64,000 nucleotides of DNA, taken from the NCBI GenBank assembly GCA_040389965.1, contig JAZJZF010000011.1, positions 17,018 through 81,017 on the forward strand, read 5' to 3'. Both the position numbers and the translations under genes were made by a program. The DNA is from UBA4416 sp040389965. GTDB lineage: Bacteria > Bacteroidota > Bacteroidia > B-17B0 > Aurantibacillaceae. This document shows, piece by piece, positions 1-9,385 of the stretch. Within the stretch, counting starts at the first letter, position 1; each line of letters starts with the position of its first letter. Below the pieces are notes generated by a model that saw only the letters and a program-made list of their open reading frames with translations, was not told where the DNA came from and ran no database searches.

Positions 1-138
1 ATGCTTTTTGTACACCGTTACCCCAATAAGGGATTCTCCATTTTTAGCATCCTTTATGTAACCGCTCACGGTTGCATTTTCCTGAGCTAAAAGCAGGTTG
101 GTGACAAATAGTAAGATTAAAAGATTGATTTTTTTCAT
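1..138 (-). CDS. TonB-dependent receptor-like protein, N-terminus (partial)
   Basis: Only the first 46 residues are in the window; the gene runs off the left edge. They show a signal peptide (MKKINLLILLFVTNLLLAQ) followed by the start of a carboxypeptidase-regulatory-like beta-sandwich (ATVSGYIKDAKNGESLIGVT). In Bacteroidota this order is typical of TonB-dependent outer-membrane receptors and of some other outer-membrane proteins with a CarboxypepD_reg domain. The plug and barrel are not visible, so the receptor assignment is by family habit. The ATG at 138 is the only sensible start because it begins the signal peptide. A promoter overlapped by an inverted repeat lies upstream at 262-300. 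Confidence 0.7.
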   Translation of the reverse strand, partial: MKKINLLILLFVTNLLLAQENATVSGYIKDAKNGESLIGVTVYKKH

Positions 139-261
139 ATAGTTTGATTTATGTTCTTTTCCGGTTTTACCCGGCGTTTCTATCATTTAGTGGTTAAAAA
201 GAACTTATTATTTTAGCTTGGTTATCGTATTAATCTTAAAATAGGGTCTGTTTTGTGGCTG

Positions 262-300
262 CAAACTTAGGAAACTTTTTTTAATTTTCAAGTTTCCTAA
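262..300 (-). promoter_or_regulatory. Promoter overlapped by an inverted-repeat operator
   Basis: On the minus strand TAAGTTTG (269-262) matches the TAnnTTTG box, and CTTG (292-289) sits 19 nt upstream as the -33 element. Both fall inside a perfect 11-bp inverted repeat, TTAGGAAACTT (267-277) and AAGTTTCCTAA (290-300). A repressor bound here would block the promoter of the receptor-like gene. The rest of the 338-nt stretch 139-476 shows no credible gene; a 63-codon open frame at 354-545 overlaps the end of the helicase gene and looks accidental. Confidence 0.6.
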
Positions 301-476
301 ACAATATTTTCGAAATTATTTACATATGTACTATTGTATATACAAGTTTAGACATGAAAAAAATAAACGATAGCCATTTTACGCATACGCAAAGCCATAA
401 CATAAAATTGTATCGTTTATTGTGCAGGAGAAAAATTTTTAATGAGAATCAGTGTTCTTCATGTTTATGCAAAAAA

Positions 477-3400
477 CTAATTCAACATCTCCACTTCCTG
501 CTCATTAATATAGAGCAGAATTTTTTTTACGGAGGTGTAACCTAAACTTAACAGGGCATTTTCATAGTCCTGCATTTGAGAATGGTATTTCGCAGGATTG
601 CGTTTACCTGTTTTATAATCTATCACTATTGCTGCTCCATCAATGATAACAACTCTGTCGGGTCTTAATACATTGCCTGTAGCCGTTAATATTTCAAGTT
701 CGTTCTTTACAGTAACACCGTTTGCAAAATAAGGCGCAATGCTGCTGATCGATAATAAATTCATGATGCTTACAGAAATAGTTTTTGCTTCGGCTTCAGA
801 TATATCTCCCGCTAAAAGAGCCTGTGATACAACTGTATCTACATCGTTATTATCTTTTATTTTCGACAAAAGATAATGTACCAGAATACCATATTCTCTG
901 GCTTTTGTAACTTCTTCATTAAAATTATAATTTGCCGATCCTTTTATTTTTATAACCTCTTCATTATTCAGGATACTCAGCTCATGTACAGGCAATTGCT
1001 CAAGACTGACTTTTGTATGCACATTTATTTTCGGCTGTAATATACCATGCTCCATTCTATTTTGCTCGTGGTTATATGTTCCTTCATGCAATGCAAAGTC
1101 TTTAAGCCAGGAGTGTATGTTTTTTTTAGCAGCTCTTTTCAGTTCGGGCGAAATAATATGCAGCCGTTCAACTGCTCTTGTGAAATCTACATACAGCATA
1201 TTAAGACTATCCATTGCCTGCTGCTGCCGTTCTTTTTCTACTAAGGGTTTGTATATCGTATCATCAGCAGCTTTAGTAGTATCAATCAATGCTACGGGCA
1301 TTCCCAATTCCGTTTCGTTTACATCTACCCATATGGATTCTGTACTTTCAACATCCCACGCCATATACGGGCTAATAACAACGGGAAACTCCAGGCCTTT
1401 GGATGCATGAATGGTCATAATATTGACAGCATTCATTCCTTCTGGAATAATGACTGATGCCTTCTCTCCTCGTTTTTCCCACCACTCGGTAAACAATAGG
1501 GTATTAGAAGTATTGGATTGCTGAAAAGATAATACTTCATCTAAAAAGAACCGGATGTATGGAGCATTGACTTTATGCAAGCCAAGAACTTTTATAATTT
1601 CCAGGCAACTGTCTAACAAGCCCGAAGAGCTTACCTTTAAAAGGTTAACAGGTATTTTACAGGCAGCTAAAATATCAAACAGCGTTTTTGTTTTAGAAAC
1701 ATTCAGCTCTCTTAAAAACAAAACGTATTGTTGTTCATTGCAAATAGCTTGTTGGTGAAGGTAATTTAAAACCACCGACGCCGACACAAGGTCTTTTTGA
1801 TTGGCAACATATTTTAAAAAATGAATAACCACATTTACTTCCTGCGCCTTGCCCAGCAATAGCGATTCGGCAGATACCACCGGAATTCCGTTCTCAATTA
1901 AAAAATTAGCAACGGTGTTACCATGCCGGTTAACCCTTACAATAATGCATATATCGGCATAGTTATAACCCGACTCTAAAGCATTGTGAATATGTTTTAA
2001 GATAAGAGTTGTATTTGTACGATCAGCATCGTTATCTATAAGCGCAGGAAATTCAATACTTACATAACCGTTCTCTTCTGGTTTATGCTGTTGTTGCTGA
2101 TTATCGTAAATAGGCTTTAAGGCATCACTTAAAACAGTCGAAGACAAAAATTCGAAAAGTGCATTATTGAATTTTACAATAACCGACTCACTTCTAAAAT
2201 TTGTGCTGAGATTTTTCCCTTCAAAATTCCGAATCAAGGAGTCTTCCCGTTCTGCCAAAAGATCATTTTTACGTAACGATGTAATTTTAGGAAGGCTTAC
2301 AAACTGTTCTACATCTGCATTTCGCCAGCGGTAAATAGATTGTTTACCATCACCTACTATTAAATTGAGATTGCCATTTCCTAATGAATTGTCAACCAAA
2401 GGCAGCATGTTTTGCCATTGCNNNNNNNNNNAGATATAGCCTCAAGAATGCCTATTTGATAAGTAGAAGTATCCTGAAACTCATCTAACAAAAAATGCCT
2501 GTACCTATCGCCAAGTCTTTCAAAAATAAAAGGGGTTGGTTCATTATTAACAACATCCGAAATGCGCTCATTAAATTCGGAAATAAATAAAATATTTTCT
2601 TCCTCTTTATATTGTTCCGTAAGCTTGGCTAATTCATTTACCAAACCAATAGCGTAGATGTTTTTATAAATCAAAGAATACACGGTATAGCGTTCCTGAT
2701 TTTCCCGAAGGTGATTCAAAACCGTTACGGCAATTTCTCGGAGTTGCGTTTTAATGGTATCAATTGCCTGCTTTTCGGCTTCTGTAGCCTTGCCTCCGTA
2801 CCATTTATCCTCATTAAGGGTTTTGGTAACATTGGCCCCAAATAATTCGCTTTCAGATGTACTTTTAAGTTCGGCTAATTTTACATACAAATTGTAAATG
2901 CCTGCTCCGCCACTTGCAAAAGCGCCGGCCTGCAATTGCACAGATTGAATAAGTTTTAAAGCTGTTTCTCCATTTGTTTTTAAAACAGTTTCGTATGATT
3001 TTATAAACGCCAGGAGTTGTTTTCTGATCTCTTCAAAATCGGAAATGGTGTACTCATGCAATTGTTTAACCAGCTCACCGGCACCTTCTTTATTGATCTC
3101 TTTTATAAAATCGATGAGTGTTTTCTCAGGATCCCAGTTCTTATTCTCTTCCAGTTGTGCCAGGGAAAAATGAACCAGGTATTCTGTTATTAATTTGTCT
3201 TTACCAAGATTATTAATGAGCAGGGAAATTACTTTTCTAAAAACGGCATCCGAATCTGTTTCTATCTGAAAATTAAGTGGCAGTTTAAGATCGAGTGCAA
3301 ATGTTCTTATAATGCGGTGCGTAAAGCTATCAATGGTTCCTACCGAAAAATCGGAATAATTGTGCAAAATATCTGTCAACACAATTTGTGCTCTTTTCTG

Positions 3401-3670
3401 CAGACTTTCTTTTTCTGTATTAAGTTCCGCCGACAACATGGTGGCAAGCATATCATTATTTCCTGAACCTATTTCTTTTAAGGCTTTAATAATACGCCAT
3501 TTCATTTCAGATGCTGCTTTATTGGTAAACGTAATGGCCAGGATACTTTTGTAGGTGAGGGTCAGTACTTTTTCATTGGCCAGAGCAAGTTTTAAATACT
3601 CTTTTACCAGGGTAAATGTTTTACCGCTTCCTGCAGATGATTTATAAACTATAAAATGAGCGGTATCCAT
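477..3670 (-). CDS. RecB/AddA-like UvrD-family helicase-nuclease (interrupted by an assembly gap)
   Basis: One gene of about 1070 residues split by the N run at 2422-2431. Visible superfamily 1A motifs in order: Walker A SSAGSGKT (residues 11-18), AITFTNKAASEM, DEFQD (396-400), then after the gap GDGKQSIYRWRN, STNFRS, TIHASKGLEFP and DFTRAVERLHI. The C-terminus has the RecB-type nuclease residues RPDR, IDYKTG and HSQMQDY. It should unwind and degrade double-stranded DNA ends for recombinational repair, probably with an AddB-like partner not seen here. The two halves are in different frames only because the gap length is nominal. Bases next to the gap look spurious: STYQ (upstream) and QWQNMLPL (downstream) should abut, but extra residues IGILEAIS intervene. 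The symbol is left blank because AddA and RecB cannot be told apart here. Confidence 0.9.
2422..2431. other. Assembly gap (10 N) inside the RecB-like gene
   Basis: Ten N of nominal length. The coding frame changes across it, so the true length is not 10, and the flanks carry a few codons that do not fit the family alignment. Confidence 0.95.
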
Positions 3671-3688
3671 TAAGTTTTAAAGATAAAA

Positions 3689-3716
3689 AAAAGGCGAACA
3701 AAACTGTTCGCCTTTT
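3689..3716 (-). terminator. Rho-independent terminator of the T9SS surface-protein gene
   Basis: Perfect 12-bp stem (AAAAGGCGAACA and its complement) with a 4-nt loop. On the minus strand it is followed by a run of T. It sits between the stop of the 3738-6761 gene and the start of the RecB-like gene, so it separates the two transcripts. Confidence 0.85.
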
Positions 3717-3737
3717 CATAATATATTGAAGATTGAT

Positions 3738-6700
3738 TTAGTTCACAAATAATTTCTTAACTGAACTTTCTTTAGCAGTAGTTACTTTAATAATAACTAC
3801 TTGCGAATGCACGTTTCCTAAATCAAGGTATGTAGTACCTTCTTTGCCTTCTACTTCTTTATCAGCAATTAATTTTTGCCCCATTGTATTGTAAGCAGAA
3901 ATAGTTGCTTTTGTATTTTCTTCGAAGCTTGTTTTTACATAAGCACCGTTTTGATCCTGGTTAATAAAGATAAGGTTGCTGTTTGCTGAAACATTTTGAA
4001 AACCGGTAGTAACTGCAGTTCTGCAAACAGTTAATTCAAAACGAGCTGTTTTTGCTGTATCTGATAAAGTACATACATAAGCACCTGTTCTTAAATTATG
4101 ATCTACACCTAATAATTTATCTTTTAATGTCACACAAGAACCTGCAGGGATATTTTGAATATCAATAGGCGCTATCGTATAAGAACCTGATACCATTGCT
4201 TTAGCAAGAATTGGAATTACAAGATCACCATTCCCATTTATAGGAAGCGCATTAATCGCGTAATTTTTATTACCCATTTGGCTGCTGATAGAAGTGTATT
4301 GCGAATAAACACCAGGGTATCCTAGGTAACCCGGAGTACTGAACATTTTGTACGCATCCAGCATTCTGTCGAAACTTGTAGTAGCATTGTTATCAAAAAT
4401 AAATAAAGCCTCATCATATCCTGCATAAGGGCCTGCAATGCTTAATCTGAATTCGTTAGAGGCAGATACTGATGTACTGCTTCTTAAAATAGGATTAGCA
4501 GCTGTATTGGCAGTTGATTTGTGAGCTTCTTTAAATGTTACGTTTCCACCTGAAGTTGCATGAACATAAAAACCCTGACCTCTTGGAATAATACCTCCTG
4601 AAATAAAACCACCCGGAGTAGAAGCTCCTGATCCGTTTAACGTGATCTGACCACCTGCAGGACTATAAACTATCGCAGAACCATCTAAATTACTATTAGA
4701 AGCATCGCCTGCAACCAACGACCAGTTAATAGGTGCCGGATAAGGGTTAGATACTAAATTATCTCCGCTTTGAGCAGAAACAGTAACAGGTGTAGTAAAA
4801 TTACCCTGGCCAATAGTTCCTGAGTTTGTAATAGTAATAGCTGAAGTAGATGTTGAACCTGTTCCTAAATATACCCAGAATCCTTTACCTAATGTTAATG
4901 CCGAAGAACCTGTTAATTCAACATATTCTGCTCCACCACTTGCCGCTTCATTCCATCCTTGAATAGATACGAAATATCCACCGGCCGAATTTTCATCATT
5001 GATGCAACCTGAACATGACATAGGAAATTGTCCGTCCCAGCTTGAAACAGTTAAGCCATTAACCGTAGGACTTAGGTTTGTCCAGCCTGTAGTACCTGAA
5101 GTAGCGGCAATTGTTTCAACCGTTAAATTACCTGTCATGCTGCCTCCAATTACACCAACCATAGCGCTTCTTGTAGCATCTGCTTTTAAAGTCACATTTC
5201 CACCGCTTGCTATGGTACCTAATGTAGGAGTAATGGAATTAATAATATTTAAGCTGTTGCCAATAGTTAAGGTAACAGCATTTCTGTTCATTGTAAGATC
5301 TCTTATTGTTTTTGATGAGGCACTGCCTTGATTCATGAACAAACTATTGGTAATGGAACCGCTACCGTTTATAGTTAACGAAGAAGTATTGGACCCTATA
5401 AAACATCCGTTGGAAATAGTGTTTGGAAATGTAATTGCACCGCCTAATACCAGAGCATTTCCATTTAAATCAATGGTACCGTTTTGTAAATTAGAAGCAG
5501 AAGTAGTAGTTAAATTTGTTCCTAAAGTTAGGCTGCCTCCACCTGTTCTGTTAACGTTGAACTGATTTACAACCTGCGTTGTAAAACCTGTGCCAAAATT
5601 AATAGTACCAAAAGCGCCCGAACCACCAATGTTCAGTTTCGATCCACCGGTTTTAATAGAACCCGAACCGGTAATTGTGCCATTTAAATTTAAATTAAAT
5701 AACGCACTGTTTCTCATGACCAAACTTCTTCCGTTTAGATTTAAGATGCCGTTCACTACAGGGCTACCCGCCTGATCTTTATCGGCTCCTCCGGAAATAG
5801 TTAAATTGCTGTAAGTAGCAGCCCAGATGCTTACCTGGGTTGACTGAGCAAAATCAATGGTAGAACCTGTATTGATGACAACATCTGTAACCGCTGGAAT
5901 ATTAGCAGATTGCAATGTTAAAGTAGAGGTATTTAAAACCAGCATTTGAGCACCGGTATTAAATGCAAGGTCAGCATTTACAATAAAATTTATTCCGGTA
6001 GCACCATCACCTACAACCAGGGCCGATCCGCTACCACCAATGGTTAATGATGATGATAAAGTTCCAGAGGTATTGTTAACTAAATTAAAAATCTGATTAT
6101 TTGCTGTGAAATTTGCAGGATGAAGACCTGTTCCGGAAATTGTACTCCACCATGATGTTACATCATCTATAGGCCCTGAACCATCCCAATAAAAAATAGG
6201 AGACGGAACACCCACAACACTAATGTCATCCAATGCAAAAAAGTTTCCTAAACCTGTTCCGGTATAAGACCATCTCAGGTAAACGTTATTTAATCCTTCA
6301 AAACCTGCAGGAATAGATATTGTAGATGTTGTATGCCAAGCTCCATCAGCTGTTACATTGGTAAAAGGTAAAGAAGTATAACTTACATTATCTGAACTTA
6401 CCTCCAGTGACAGCGTAGGAGCTCCCGGTAATCCAAAACCATTCCATTTTACGGTTAAATTACTAAAACCCACGGTTGAAAAAGGATTTGAAACAGATTG
6501 TTCCAGACTTGCTGATCCATCTCCACCTGCCATTTCACTATTTCCGGAAGAACCGGCAACAGTACAGGTAGGTACACCTCCTCCATTCATATCATTCGGA
6601 TCTATAAGCCAGTCGCCTGATGTAAAGGTCCACCCTCCTGGAAAAGATGTATTTCCCACTCCTCCAAAATCCTGCGTATACGCAGGAATTTGCGCAACTG

Positions 6701-6761
6701 CTTTATTAAATGCAAAAAATGCAAAAGCTATTGCTATTAGTTTTGTGTAAATTCTAACCAT
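3738..6761 (-). CDS. Secreted surface protein with type A T9SS sorting domain
   Basis: 1007 residues. An N-terminal signal peptide ends near AVAQ (residue 23). A jelly-roll-like region follows (about 25-185, with LEQSVSNPF and LSLEVSSDNVSY). A long Gly/Ser/Thr-rich stretch of short beta-helix-like repeats such as LTIGGSGSAL and NLNGNALVLGG spans about 190-560. The last 80 or so residues are a type A sorting domain ending in KESSVKKLFVN, which directs export by the type IX system and surface anchoring. The substrate or ligand is unknown. The ATG at 6761 directly starts the signal peptide, and a strong promoter lies upstream. It is monocistronic, with its own terminator. Long open frames on the opposite strand here are shadows of its low-complexity sequence. 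Confidence 0.88.
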   Translation of the reverse strand: MVRIYTKLIAIAFAFFAFNKAVAQIPAYTQDFGGVGNTSFPGGWTFTSGDWLIDPNDMNGGGVPTCTVAGSSGNSEMAGGDGSASLEQSVSNPFSTVGFSNLTVKWNGFGLPGAPTLSLEVSSDNVSYTSLPFTNVTADGAWHTTSTISIPAGFEGLNNVYLRWSYTGTGLGNFFALDDISVVGVPSPIFYWDGSGPIDDVTSWWSTISGTGLHPANFTANNQIFNLVNNTSGTLSSSLTIGGSGSALVVGDGATGINFIVNADLAFNTGAQMLVLNTSTLTLQSANIPAVTDVVINTGSTIDFAQSTQVSIWAATYSNLTISGGADKDQAGSPVVNGILNLNGRSLVMRNSALFNLNLNGTITGSGSIKTGGSKLNIGGSGAFGTINFGTGFTTQVVNQFNVNRTGGGSLTLGTNLTTTSASNLQNGTIDLNGNALVLGGAITFPNTISNGCFIGSNTSSLTINGSGSITNSLFMNQGSASSKTIRDLTMNRNAVTLTIGNSLNIINSITPTLGTIASGGNVTLKADATRSAMVGVIGGSMTGNLTVETIAATSGTTGWTNLSPTVNGLTVSSWDGQFPMSCSGCINDENSAGGYFVSIQGWNEAASGGAEYVELTGSSALTLGKGFWVYLGTGSTSTSAITITNSGTIGQGNFTTPVTVSAQSGDNLVSNPYPAPINWSLVAGDASNSNLDGSAIVYSPAGGQITLNGSGASTPGGFISGGIIPRGQGFYVHATSGGNVTFKEAHKSTANTAANPILRSSTSVSASNEFRLSIAGPYAGYDEALFIFDNNATTSFDRMLDAYKMFSTPGYLGYPGVYSQYTSISSQMGNKNYAINALPINGNGDLVIPILAKAMVSGSYTIAPIDIQNIPAGSCVTLKDKLLGVDHNLRTGAYVCTLSDTAKTARFELTVCRTAVTTGFQNVSANSNLIFINQDQNGAYVKTSFEENTKATISAYNTMGQKLIADKEVEGKEGTTYLDLGNVHSQVVIIKVTTAKESSVKKLFVN

Positions 6762-6809
6762 AATACTTTATTTTTGTTGTTGTAAATCTAACCCGATTTT
6801 AATGAAAAT

Positions 6810-6841
6810 CAAAACTATTCACTCATTGCTGTGTTAACAAA
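6810..6841 (-). promoter_or_regulatory. Bacteroidota-type promoter of the T9SS surface protein
   Basis: On the minus strand TTTG (841-838) and TAGTTTTG (817-810) are separated by 20 nt, close to the TTTG-N19-21-TAnnTTTG consensus. The predicted leader is about 40 nt. Confidence 0.65.
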
Positions 6842-6990
6842 TTTAACTTTCCATCTTGTTTAAAAACAAATACTAAGCCAAAAAAATATAATTAACACAA
6901 TTAAAACAACATTTTCACCTCAATTTTTAGTATTTTGCTTTTAAAACAGTGTGTACACATTACCCCAAAAAGAATTACACGATTAATTTT

Positions 6991-7449
6991 ATGTTGAAAA
7001 AAATATTTTATTTCCAGGCTCTCATCTGTTCTTTACTGCTTTTTTCCTGCAAAAATTTAAGTGAAATTACAGTTACCGATGTCAATAATTTCAGTATCAA
7101 CAAACTCAGCATGAAAGAGATTGAAGGCGAAATCGGGCTTACTATTAAAAACCCCAATTCTGTTGGGTTTTCGATATACCGGTCGGAATTTGACATTATA
7201 TACGGCGATGTAAAGCTGGGCAAAGCAAAACTCCATAAAAGAGTACATATTGGAGCAAACGCTGAAAAATCTTACACTTTTAAATTAAAATCGAATCCCG
7301 AAAATTTAAATCTTACGGATATTTTAAAACTTGCCAATACAGGAGGTTCAGGAACTATTCAGATAAAAGGCGATTTAAAAGTAGGAAAGCTCTTTATAAA
7401 GCGAAAATATCCTATTAATTATATAGATAAGGTTAATTTACAAAAATAA
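6991..7449 (+). CDS. LEA type 2-like lipoprotein
   Basis: 152 residues. The start chosen is the ATG at 6991, since it begins a lipoprotein signal (LLLFSCK, lipobox cysteine at residue 20); an in-frame ATG at 6949 would add 14 residues ahead of it. The mature part has the pattern of late-embryogenesis-abundant type 2 domains: IEGEIGLTIKNPNSVGFSIYRSEFDIIYGDVKLG, then KSYTFKLK and a final strand GTIQIKGDLKVGKL. Such proteins are periplasmic beta-sandwiches of unknown role. The assignment rests on the conserved IKNPN signature. Confidence 0.75.
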   Translation: MLKKIFYFQALICSLLLFSCKNLSEITVTDVNNFSINKLSMKEIEGEIGLTIKNPNSVGFSIYRSEFDIIYGDVKLGKAKLHKRVHIGANAEKSYTFKLKSNPENLNLTDILKLANTGGSGTIQIKGDLKVGKLFIKRKYPINYIDKVNLQK

Positions 7450-7579
7450 TTGGTCTATATTTAACTATTATTTGTCGGTAAATAAGTCATTATAGTATTA
7501 TTTTTTTAGCTAAATTCATAATAAATTGTAACTTTTTTTGTTAAAAAGAGTACAAATCGTATATAAACTAACCATTATT

Positions 7580-8164
7580 ATGTCGGAAGCTGAATTGATA
7601 TCGGCGTGTTTAAGAAACGATGAAACTGCAAAAAAACAGTTTTTTGACACATTTTATTCAAAACTGGCATATATTTCCTTAAGATATTCAAAAAACAGAT
7701 CACAATCTACTCAAATTGTGCTAAATGGTTTTGGTCATATCTTTGGAAACTTAGCCAATTTCCGGAACCAAAAAAAATATACTCTCGACGAATTTGTGAA
7801 ACACGAATTTATTTCGTTTACCGTTAAGCATATTAAAAGTATCCGTAACGAGTATTATGTAGCAAGTACGGTTAGAGCGGTTGAGAACAAAGAAACCTCG
7901 TACGATCTTTTTCTTGATAACCAGCTTATTGATTTCAAAAACATTTCTGAAGATGTGCTTTTAAAATCCATTCAACAGCTTGTACCTTCGCAAAGGCTGG
8001 TTTTTAATTTACACGTTATTGACAATTACACTCTTGAACTTACTTCTGAATTACTTGAAACAAGTAGTCAAACCATAAAATCGAATCTTGAAAAAGCAAG
8101 ATTTAATTTACAGAAATCGATTGAGAAAAATTTAAAAACGGAAAAAGATGAGCAACCAATTTAG
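7580..8164 (+). CDS. ECF-like RNA polymerase sigma factor
   Basis: 194 residues counted from the ATG at 7580 (MSEAELISACLRND); a start at 7538 would add 14 residues without family support. The N-terminus resembles region 2 (KKQFFDTFYSKLAYISLRYSKN). The C-terminus is a typical region 4 helix-turn-helix: LVPSQRLVFNLHVIDNYTLELTSELLETSSQTIKSNLEKARFNLQKSI. Region 2 is divergent, so target promoters cannot be guessed. It overlaps the next gene by 17 nt, and the pair looks like a sigma factor with its membrane partner. Confidence 0.8.
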   Translation: MSEAELISACLRNDETAKKQFFDTFYSKLAYISLRYSKNRSQSTQIVLNGFGHIFGNLANFRNQKKYTLDEFVKHEFISFTVKHIKSIRNEYYVASTVRAVENKETSYDLFLDNQLIDFKNISEDVLLKSIQQLVPSQRLVFNLHVIDNYTLELTSELLETSSQTIKSNLEKARFNLQKSIEKNLKTEKDEQPI

Positions 8165-8822
8165 CTACGAATTAGATGAAAGGCAGATCAGGCTTATGCT
8201 TCAGGATGGGGAACTGGAGTACGATTCATCAGCATGGAACAGATTTGAACAAGCTGTACAGCCTGAGTTTAAACCCCAGACAGCTTCATTGGTATCAAAA
8301 CTTAATTTAAGTATCAGTCGTTCGGTTATTGTTCCGGGCACATTTATTCTTTTAATTGGTGGTTTATCAGCTATGCTTTTCAGTTTTGTTGATTTTAAGA
8401 AAAAAGATCAGGCTATTACCAAGCCGATAGTACAAGCTGCCGATAACCAATTGCCTGTTAAAACAGCTGTTACCAAACAAACTGCTATACCCGCAAAAAA
8501 AGAAACCGTTACTCTATCTGCTAACGAACAGGAACACAAAGCCGCCATTATTACCCCATCTGTAAATACGACACCGGCTATTGTAAAAAAAGAAGAAACC
8601 GTAACTGTTTCCAAACCTGAAACAAAAATAGTTCCCAGCACTCCTCCGGTAAAAGACAATACACTGACTCTTGCAACTGAAAAGAAAAAAGAAGTGATGC
8701 CGGTACCGGCTATAAAAAGGAAACGTAAAAAAGAAACCTCTGAAGAGATTCCTACTATCAATACCTCTTCAACGCTACTGAATTCAACTACTACAGATGA
8801 ACCTGAACTGGAATTAAAATAA
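8148..8822 (+). CDS. Single-pass membrane protein, candidate anti-sigma factor
   Basis: 224 residues. A cytoplasmic N-terminus of about 60 residues contains a short acidic segment (LMLQDGELEYDSSAWNRFEQAV). One transmembrane helix follows (VIVPGTFILLIGGLSAMLFSFV, about 62-84). The rest is a low-complexity Thr/Pro/Lys-rich periplasmic tail with no recognised fold. Topology and translational overlap with the sigma gene suggest an anti-sigma role; no zinc motif is seen, so this is inference from context. Such Lys/Pro/Thr-rich tails are common stalks in Bacteroidota. Confidence 0.6.
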   Translation: MSNQFSYELDERQIRLMLQDGELEYDSSAWNRFEQAVQPEFKPQTASLVSKLNLSISRSVIVPGTFILLIGGLSAMLFSFVDFKKKDQAITKPIVQAADNQLPVKTAVTKQTAIPAKKETVTLSANEQEHKAAIITPSVNTTPAIVKKEETVTVSKPETKIVPSTPPVKDNTLTLATEKKKEVMPVPAIKRKRKKETSEEIPTINTSSTLLNSTTTDEPELELK

Positions 8823-8825
8823 GTT

Positions 8826-9266
8826 CTAATTATTATCGCCGAGCATATCGCCTATGCGCTTATCTATCACAAACGTAAAATCGTTTTCGGAAATCTTGCC
8901 GCAATCAACCCAACGTAAAGATTGTGAGCCTTCCGTTTTTTTAGGAAAATCGAATCGTTTATCGGATGTTTTAAAACTAAAAGGGCTTTTGGCTTTTACT
9001 TTATAATAAATGCTTATTACCTGGCTATTGGTATTAAAAGCTGAATGCACAAAAAAATCGGTTGTATAAAAATGAGAGGTAACTTCTATATCGAGCTCCA
9101 GTTCTTCTTTAAATTCGCGGATCACACAATCAATCGTTCCTTCCCCAAATTCGAGGCCTCCTCCCGGGAGTTTTGTTATGTTCATGCCTTTGATAAATTC
9201 GTCGGACACCAACAGTTTATTATCATGAATTAATATGCCATAGACCCGTACGTTAAAATGTTTCAT
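8826..9266 (-). CDS. NUDIX hydrolase
   Basis: 146 residues with a clear Nudix box: GGGLEFGEGTIDCVIREFKE followed by ELELD. The REFKEE residues are the metal-binding set. The glycine normally near the end of the box is replaced by glutamate. Members hydrolyse nucleoside diphosphates linked to another moiety, releasing phosphate or NMP; the substrate here is unknown. The gene is convergent with the sigma/anti-sigma pair with only 3 nt between stops, and is probably transcribed alone. Confidence 0.88.
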   Translation of the reverse strand: MKHFNVRVYGILIHDNKLLVSDEFIKGMNITKLPGGGLEFGEGTIDCVIREFKEELELDIEVTSHFYTTDFFVHSAFNTNSQVISIYYKVKAKSPFSFKTSDKRFDFPKKTEGSQSLRWVDCGKISENDFTFVIDKRIGDMLGDNN

Positions 9267-9385
9267 AGTTTATACTTTTAAACGGGCTATTATTAATCAG
9301 GAACTTTTACAGGCAGACTTTTACCCTATTGGCGCAAATTTATCTTAAATATTACAATTATTGAACTAATTGAGAAACGATTCTC

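Noticed and set aside
354..545. 63-residue protein on the plus strand
   Set aside because: It overlaps the end of the RecB-like gene on the other strand, has biased Cys/His/Leu composition, and no promoter or family support.
4999..5775. Three antisense open frames across the T9SS surface protein
   Set aside because: They are Pro/Val-rich mirror frames of a Gly/Thr/Asn-rich coding sequence, with no starts or motifs of their own.
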